A stretch of 11,199 bases of DNA from JAQVUB01 sp033809415 (GTDB lineage Bacteria > Verrucomicrobiota > Lentisphaeria > Oligosphaerales > Oligosphaeraceae), in contig JAPXLT010000150.1 of the NCBI GenBank assembly GCA_033809415.1, forward strand, positions 1 through 11,199, written 5' to 3'. Under the pieces are notes generated by a model. That model saw nothing but the letters and a program-made list of their open reading frames with translations. It had not been told where the DNA came from and made no database searches. The translations under genes and the position numbers were made by a program. Positions 5,599 through 11,199 of this stretch are shown in pieces (positions within the stretch are counted from its first letter, which is position 1; every line of letters starts with the position of its first letter).

Positions 5599-8500
5599 AT
5601 GAACAAGCTGTATTCAATCTTATTGTCAGTCGCTGTATGCAGCCTTCTGCAAGCAACCAACCTTGTTCCTAACGCGGATTTCAAGGTCTTCGACCAGCAA
5701 CGCCCACAACACTGGACCCATTTTATCGGTCGAGCCAAAACAAGCCCTTTTCAGTACGAGAATGGAGTCCTGACGATCCGGGAAGCAGCTTCCAACTATG
5801 TCAGCAGCTCGAACGTCTTTATACCGCTTGATGGCTTTAAAAGCTATCAGTGGGATGTGGAAATGAAACTGGATAATGTAAAAAAAATGGCTGCCATTTT
5901 TTACTATTGGACAGATGCCGACGGCAATCGCATTACGTCGGAGCGTTATCTGACAAAACTCAAGGGCAGTTCTGACTGGCAGAAGATCAGCCGGACAATT
6001 TCGCCGGACGATCCGGCCAAGACGCATGGAATCCGAATCTGCCTGGCCATTTATCATGATCCTGACAGTCCCGGACAGGTTTTATATCGCAATCCCTCCC
6101 TGCAAGTCGCCGATAGGAACCGTAATCGGACGGCGGCAGCTCCCGCAGAGAAGAAAAAGCCTCCGACAATTCCGGTTTCAAGCGCGGGGAGCTTTGCTGA
6201 AAACATCAATTTCATTTACAGAAAGAGTCACGAGGCTTATCAAAAATTTGCCGGGATTCCCGGTTTTCTCAGCATGAGCAGCTCCGTTCCCTCCCGCGAA
6301 AGTGTCATTTTGAACGTAAGGGTGCCGGAAGCGGCGACCTTGGAGCTGCACCTGCTGCATGGAGGGTGCGCAAAATTCCAGAAGCTCTTTGTGCCTGAAA
6401 AAATCGAGCAGTACAATCAGGAGAAGGCATACCGCTATCAGCTGCCGACGGGGATCATCTGGAATTTTATTGGCAACGCACTCTTCTTTAATGAAAATGC
6501 ACCACTCAAGGAATATTCCATCCACTTGGAATTCGAATTCGCCGAACCGGCGCGTAATTTTCAGCGTGAAATACAGGTGCAACTGCGCCCACGCATCACC
6601 TCGCCGGCGCCGACCGGTGATTTTCAATTGTACAGCTGGTACAGCTATCCGATTCTGCGCCTGGACCTCGACCAAGGTACGATGGGAAAAGACCTGATGA
6701 AACTGTGGCAGGATTGCGGCTTCCGAGGCGGAAATGGAAACTTGAATATCCCGGACTGGAGCGGCTACTGTGATATTTCCAATGTTTTCCACTATCGGCA
6801 TAAAGACGGGATCAGCCTGCCGGCGTCGCAAACCCCGGATGGCAATCCAGCTCCGCTGGCATGCCTGAGCGTCCTAAATGACCTCGATAGCGGCTTTCTG
6901 CAGGGCATGCAGGCCAGTGAAAGATTGACTGGTCTCAAGACAAAGCGTTTGGTCTATGATTATGAACCCTATGCCGGTGGTGCCGGATGGGTCACTCGTG
7001 CCTGTTTCTGCACACGATGCCGGAAGGATTTCGCGCAGCAGGAAGGCCTGCCTCTGCTCAGCGCCAAAGAAATATTAACACAGCATGAAAAAGCCTGGGT
7101 TCGTTTCCGTTGTCGCCAGCGTGCCGAGTTCATCAAGAATATCAATGCTCTGATCAAAAAGACCAATCCGGCAGCTGAATTTTATCTTTGCTCGATGCCG
7201 TTACCTTCGCCAACGGATGCCGAGCGCTTTTACAAGGAATATGGCATCGACCTGAAGCTCTGCGAACCCTTTGTTGACGGACATATGCCAATGAACTACA
7301 GCCCTAGCCTCGATTTCTATTACCGGCAGCTGCAAATGGCACTCGACTTGAAAAAGCCGCTCTATCCCGTACTCGATAACGGATGGGGTGCCAATTTCCA
7401 TTACCAGCCTGAACGTAGTCGCGGCCAGCTGTTGGCTAGTGCTTTTATGGGTATCAAAGGCATTTATTTCGGTGCCGGGCTGATGCGCATGGATGCTGCC
7501 TGGCTGGAAATGTGTCACCAGACCCTGACCGCAATCGACCGTTTCCAACCCCTGCTTGATGATAGCAGCATCGAACAAAAAACCTGGACGATGCAAAAAG
7601 GCCTGTTTGCCGACGGCAACGTCTTCACTATGACCCGATATCAGGAGAAATCCGGCGTATGGCTCCTGTTTTCCGTCAATAACAGCCCCAAGCAAACGGC
7701 ATTCGCTCAATTGCGGCCAAATCAGGATGCGGAAAAACTGTTCTCGAGGAATTATGCCGTGCGGGAATTCTTCTCAGAAAGACAACTCTGGCCGGATAAA
7801 ACACGGACGGCTTTCTCGAAAAGCGAATTGTTCGACAAGGGGCTTCCTCTGCAGCTTCCTCCTTTTGCCTGTAGTCTGCTGGTCTGCCGCCCGGTGGAAG
7901 AAGGTTTTTCCGCAGCCGAAGGCAGCGGCCTGGTTACTTACGCAAGCGATCTTCGCTCTGCGGAAAGCAACTTGCGCGAGCAACTCGAAAACCAATATAA
8001 ACCGCGTTCCGAATTCGGGATGTCGAGCCGCATGCTGCCGGAAGGCCTCGAATTGCAGACTCCTTCGCAGACGCTCCTTGTCCATCTCGATGAAGGTGCT
8101 TGCGCAACCTGGTCGGCCAACAAGGATGGCAAGCTTGCACGAATCGTCAATGACTGGTTTGTCGAGCCGGAAGTACTGGTGCTGACTGACAACCATGCTG
8201 AACTAAGCGAGCTGAAATTTTCCGGCGATGAGTTGCAGGCAGAATTCCGCTATCAAATCCAGGCTCCTGCATTTGAAGGGCTCATTTTCAGAAAACGCTA
8301 TATCCTAAGCCGTAATCGAACTGCTGTCAACGTACAAATTAGCATCGAGCCAGGCAGCGACTATCGCCCCTTCCGCTACCGGGTTGCCAACCTTCTTGAT
8401 ATGGATCGTGATCAATCCGGCAGCAGCTATCCGGATAAAATCGAATACCGTGTACAGGGCATGAACGGCGACGAAATCAGCCGGCAGGGGCATGCCATCT

Positions 8501-8778
8501 TCATCCACCCGGAGGCTGCTCTGCCCGAAGGAAAGCCGTTCTTTGACAGATACGCCGTCGCGCAGACCTTCACTGGAAACTGGCTGGAGGCGCAGCATAC
8601 TCTCAGCAAAAAGCGTCTGCGTGCAGAATTCAACGGTGTCGACCAGCTTTTCCTCTGGCGCGCCGGACGAAATGCCACCATGGAATGGATTTATGCCGAC
8701 CCCTACCCCGACCGCGACCCGCATAAGGTCAAAACCTGGCATGCGGAATTCAAACTGGAATTTTTCACCAGTCCATGA
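5599..8778 (+). CDS. large secreted protein with glycoside hydrolase-like (TIM-barrel) core
   Basis: 1059 aa from the ATG at 5599, which follows AAGGAG (5582-5587); an in-frame ATG at 5530 would add 23 residues before the signal peptide and is not preferred. A signal peptide (1-19, MNKLYSILLSVAVCSLLQA) predicts export. Residues about 20-172 start NLVPNADF and resemble a carbohydrate-binding beta-sandwich (CBM4/9-like); a basic, Ala/Pro-rich linker (173-194) follows. A second beta-rich region spans about 195-335. The core (about 340-765) looks like a barrel: KRLVYDYEP (449-457) ends a strand with Asp454 and Glu456, then comes a CxCxxC cluster (Cys469, 471, 474), a helix with WVRFRCRQRAEFIKNINALI, and the later strand YPVLDNGWG (589-597). 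The C-terminal 290 residues look like a mutarotase-like beta-supersandwich. I cannot assign a CAZy family. Acidic residues of the YDYEP motif are candidate catalytic groups (inference). The rhamnosidase follows after 95 bp, suggesting a shared glycan target. Confidence 0.8.
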   Translation: MNKLYSILLSVAVCSLLQATNLVPNADFKVFDQQRPQHWTHFIGRAKTSPFQYENGVLTIREAASNYVSSSNVFIPLDGFKSYQWDVEMKLDNVKKMAAIFYYWTDADGNRITSERYLTKLKGSSDWQKISRTISPDDPAKTHGIRICLAIYHDPDSPGQVLYRNPSLQVADRNRNRTAAAPAEKKKPPTIPVSSAGSFAENINFIYRKSHEAYQKFAGIPGFLSMSSSVPSRESVILNVRVPEAATLELHLLHGGCAKFQKLFVPEKIEQYNQEKAYRYQLPTGIIWNFIGNALFFNENAPLKEYSIHLEFEFAEPARNFQREIQVQLRPRITSPAPTGDFQLYSWYSYPILRLDLDQGTMGKDLMKLWQDCGFRGGNGNLNIPDWSGYCDISNVFHYRHKDGISLPASQTPDGNPAPLACLSVLNDLDSGFLQGMQASERLTGLKTKRLVYDYEPYAGGAGWVTRACFCTRCRKDFAQQEGLPLLSAKEILTQHEKAWVRFRCRQRAEFIKNINALIKKTNPAAEFYLCSMPLPSPTDAERFYKEYGIDLKLCEPFVDGHMPMNYSPSLDFYYRQLQMALDLKKPLYPVLDNGWGANFHYQPERSRGQLLASAFMGIKGIYFGAGLMRMDAAWLEMCHQTLTAIDRFQPLLDDSSIEQKTWTMQKGLFADGNVFTMTRYQEKSGVWLLFSVNNSPKQTAFAQLRPNQDAEKLFSRNYAVREFFSERQLWPDKTRTAFSKSELFDKGLPLQLPPFACSLLVCRPVEEGFSAAEGSGLVTYASDLRSAESNLREQLENQYKPRSEFGMSSRMLPEGLELQTPSQTLLVHLDEGACATWSANKDGKLARIVNDWFVEPEVLVLTDNHAELSELKFSGDELQAEFRYQIQAPAFEGLIFRKRYILSRNRTAVNVQISIEPGSDYRPFRYRVANLLDMDRDQSGSSYPDKIEYRVQGMNGDEISRQGHAIFIHPEAALPEGKPFFDRYAVAQTFTGNWLEAQHTLSKKRLRAEFNGVDQLFLWRAGRNATMEWIYADPYPDRDPHKVKTWHAEFKLEFFTSP

Positions 8779-8873
8779 CGACAACCTGCGCCATTGCCGT
8801 TCCCAAAGCAAGCATGAGCAAGGGGAACGAATGTGGGTTGTAACCCAAAAAGCCCGCTGAGAAAAGGAAGATT

Positions 8874-11099
8874 ATGACACAGAAGACGCATTCGTTTGCA
8901 GGATACTGGATCAACAACAATCCGCCGGTGTGCTGGTGGGCTGCGGAAGCTCACCCGGCGCCTTTTCTGCGGCGGGAATTCGACTGTCCGGCAGCTTTTC
9001 AGGAAGCCCAGCTGTTCATTTGCGGTCTGGGATATTGTGAAGTATGGGTCAATGGGCGCAAGGCCACCGAAAACGTCCTCGAACCGGTTGTTACACAATA
9101 TGACCGCCGGGTACACTATCTCTGTTATGATTTGAAACACCTGCTTCGCCCCGGCAAAAATGCCATTGGCGTCATTTTGGGAACGGGCTGGTACAACCAT
9201 CACAGCTCGATTGGCTGGCAGTTCAGCCATGCCCCTTGGCGCGACAATCCAAAAATGCTTTGCGATCTGATCGTTGATGGGGTTTGCCTGGTGAAAAGCG
9301 ACAGTAGCTGGAAAACGACGACCGGACCACTGATTTTCGACAGCCTCCGCAAAGGCGAAACCTACGACGCACGCTTGGAAATTCCCGGTTGGAATGACAT
9401 CAACTTCGATGATTCCGCCTGGCAGAACGCTGTGCATGTCGCCCCGCCGCCCGGAACGTTGGTGCCCCAGGAAGTCCCCCCTATCATCATTAATGACCAC
9501 TACAAGGTAATTTCCAGCAAAGAATTTCCCGATGGCACCGTCTATGATTTCCCGTTGAATATCGCTGGCTGGTGCCTGTTGCAGGTGCGTGGAGAAGCCG
9601 GCGCTGAAATCCATCTCACTTATGGCGAATTGAAAACTGCCGATGGGGATCTGGACATCAGCAATATCTCCAATCCGACTTACAGCACACGGCATCACCT
9701 CGATGTCTACATCCTCAAAGGCGATGGCATCGAATCCTGGGAGCCACGCTTCACATATCATGGATTCCAGTTCGTAAAAGTAAAAATCGTCGGCAAGGCC
9801 GAGGTTATCAGCCTGGAAGCGCGTTTGATCCACAGCCAATTCAAAGACGCCGGGCAATTCACTTCCTCAGACCCCGTCCTCAACCGCCTGCAGGAACTCA
9901 CCCGGATCAGTTACTTGAGCAACTATGTGGGCATCCCGACCGACTGCCCACAACGCGAAAAAAACGGCTGGACCGGCGACGCCATGCTGGCCGCCGAGAC
10001 CGGGCTGTGGAACTTCCAGAGCGCTTCCGGATACCGCCACTTCACCCGCCTGCTGGCCGATACGCAACGCCTTTCCGGCCAGCTGCCCGGCATTGCCCCC
10101 TGCGCCGGCTGGGGCTATAACTGGGGTAGCGGGCCAGCCTGGGACAGCCTGCTGATCCTGGTGCCATGGTACGTCTGGCTCTATACCGGCGATGACCGGC
10201 CCATCCGCGAAAACTACCCTGAAATGAAACGATACATGGAGTTCTGCATGGGCATGGCAGAAAACAACCTGCTGTATTTCGGTCTAGGAGATTGGTGCCA
10301 CCATGATCGTGCGCGCATCGCACCGATTGGCATCACCTCAAGCGGTTACTACTGCATCGATGCCATCACTATGGCCAAATTCGCGGACATGCTCGGATAC
10401 CGGCAGGATCAGAAGGACTTTCTCGAGCTGGTGGAGAAAATCCGCAATTCCTTCCGACAGACCTTCTATCATGGCGATGGGTTCTATGGCAAAGGCGAAT
10501 GGACTTCATTGGCCTGCCCGGTATATCAGGGTTTGGCGGAACCTGATGAAGCGAAGGCGGCTGTGCAGCGGCTGCTCAAGTCCGTCCGGGATAACCGACA
10601 CCGGGCTGACTTCGGCATCCTGGGTGCAAAATATGTCCCTCGGGTGCTATCTGAATATGGTTACGCTGAAGATGCGTATCGCCTGATTACCCAACCGGAA
10701 TTTCCCGGCTGGGCAAACTGGCTGAAATGCGGTGCCGCCTCACTTTGGGAGCACTGGGATGGCACCGCTTCTCGCAATCATATCATGTTCGGAGATATCT
10801 CCGCATGGATGTATGAATTTCTCGGAGGAGTTTCCCCCCTTGAAAGCGCCCCCGGCTTCCGGCAGTTCAAAATTCAGCCGAATCCGGTTCCGCAACTGCA
10901 ATCGGTTGAAATGCATCATGAATGCCCATTCGGACGCATCCGTTCCGCCTGGCAACAGAATAAGCATCAATTCTCCCTGCAACTGGAAATCCCATCAGGA
11001 ACTAAGGCCGACCTGATCCTACCGGACGGTACACAACACCAAATCAATGCCGGAAAATATGACTTCCAATGCGAAATCCCATGCAGTAAGGCAAACTGA
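8874..11099 (+). CDS. alpha-L-rhamnosidase, glycoside hydrolase family 78
   Basis: 741 aa, started at the ATG 8874 behind AAGGA (8864-8868). It is an inverting exo-enzyme expected to release terminal alpha-L-rhamnose. Domain order by resemblance: N-terminal jelly-roll domain (about 15-200, with FICGLGYCEVWVNGRK), a second beta-sandwich (215-320), an (alpha/alpha)6 barrel (325-650) and a C-terminal beta-sandwich (655-735). The barrel holds DCPQREKNGWTGD (357-369): Asp357, Glu362 and Asp369 match in identity and spacing the key acids known from Bacillus RhaB, and Glu626 in LWEHWDG matches its catalytic base. All four are present, so the enzyme should be active. It is shorter than many GH78 proteins (often 850-1000 aa), lacking extra binding modules. 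No signal peptide is visible, so it is probably cytoplasmic and acts on imported oligosaccharides, unlike its secreted neighbour. The 95-bp gap has only a weak TGGGTT/AACCCA hairpin, so co-transcription is likely. Confidence 0.95.
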   Translation: MTQKTHSFAGYWINNNPPVCWWAAEAHPAPFLRREFDCPAAFQEAQLFICGLGYCEVWVNGRKATENVLEPVVTQYDRRVHYLCYDLKHLLRPGKNAIGVILGTGWYNHHSSIGWQFSHAPWRDNPKMLCDLIVDGVCLVKSDSSWKTTTGPLIFDSLRKGETYDARLEIPGWNDINFDDSAWQNAVHVAPPPGTLVPQEVPPIIINDHYKVISSKEFPDGTVYDFPLNIAGWCLLQVRGEAGAEIHLTYGELKTADGDLDISNISNPTYSTRHHLDVYILKGDGIESWEPRFTYHGFQFVKVKIVGKAEVISLEARLIHSQFKDAGQFTSSDPVLNRLQELTRISYLSNYVGIPTDCPQREKNGWTGDAMLAAETGLWNFQSASGYRHFTRLLADTQRLSGQLPGIAPCAGWGYNWGSGPAWDSLLILVPWYVWLYTGDDRPIRENYPEMKRYMEFCMGMAENNLLYFGLGDWCHHDRARIAPIGITSSGYYCIDAITMAKFADMLGYRQDQKDFLELVEKIRNSFRQTFYHGDGFYGKGEWTSLACPVYQGLAEPDEAKAAVQRLLKSVRDNRHRADFGILGAKYVPRVLSEYGYAEDAYRLITQPEFPGWANWLKCGAASLWEHWDGTASRNHIMFGDISAWMYEFLGGVSPLESAPGFRQFKIQPNPVPQLQSVEMHHECPFGRIRSAWQQNKHQFSLQLEIPSGTKADLILPDGTQHQINAGKYDFQCEIPCSKAN

Positions 11100-11108
11100 G
11101 TGTTTTTA

Positions 11109-11172
11109 ATGGACAGGGACAGGAATGGACATCATGGACGCGATGGACTTGACGTTTGATGGACGAATGGAC
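11109..11172. repeat. ATGGAC short-period repeat
   Basis: ATGGAC occurs six times in 64 bp, starting at 11109, 11125, 11134, 11143, 11159 and 11167; three central copies are exactly 9 bp apart. The intervening bases vary. It begins 10 bp after the rhamnosidase stop and may continue past the window edge. It is unrelated in sequence to the 11-bp array but occupies the same kind of place, directly behind a gene. Confidence 0.75.
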
Positions 11173-11199
11173 AGGCATAAAAAATGTCGCCTACTGTAC

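Noticed and set aside
8703..9857. 384-codon open frame on the - strand opposite the rhamnosidase
   Set aside because: It overlaps almost 1 kb of an unambiguous GH78 gene with intact catalytic motifs, and its translation shows no recognisable domain; it is a reading-frame shadow.

Overview
The window looks like chromosomal DNA of a Lentisphaerota-type bacterium (Victivallis-like). Three things point there by family knowledge: a pseudopilin of the H-X9-DG class placed beside glycoside hydrolases, a GntR-headed LacI/GalR-type sugar regulator at the front of that locus, and intergenic spaces full of short-period and palindromic repeats. This assignment is inferred from gene content; no sequence search was possible. 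Every gene called lies on the + strand.

Layout. 1-241: tail of a DMT/EamA transporter. 242-427: a MITE-like element with terminal inverted repeats, a large internal hairpin and a 7-bp flanking direct repeat, inserted exactly at the transporter stop codon. 469-650: a tRNA-Pro(GGG) with a possible promoter and its own hairpin terminator. 682-748: a half copy of the hairpin family. 935-2698: a membrane-anchored hybrid histidine kinase with no partner in view. 2699-3271: a non-coding stretch holding a third, about 350-bp inverted-repeat member of the same family, then a probable promoter and operator.

3272-11099 is a carbohydrate-use locus: a GntR/LacI-type regulator, a pseudopilin, a large secreted protein with a glycosidase-like core (1059 aa), and a GH78 alpha-L-rhamnosidase without a signal peptide. 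A 428-bp gap between the pseudopilin and the secreted protein carries a two-variant 11-bp minisatellite (16 units) and a cluster of REP-like hairpins. The rhamnosidase follows the secreted protein after 95 bp. A 9-bp-phased ATGGAC repeat follows the rhamnosidase at the window edge.

How the genes may work together (inference): the regulator senses a sugar and probably represses itself through a TGTACA-N3-TGTACA site downstream of its -10 box. The secreted protein acts on a rhamnose-containing glycan outside the cytoplasm, the pseudopilin contributes to an envelope or secretion structure, and the cytoplasmic GH78 enzyme removes alpha-L-rhamnose from imported oligosaccharides. No transporter or rhamnose catabolic gene is visible. 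The most notable items are the secreted protein, whose core I cannot assign to a named GH family, the repeat-element family, and the minisatellite.
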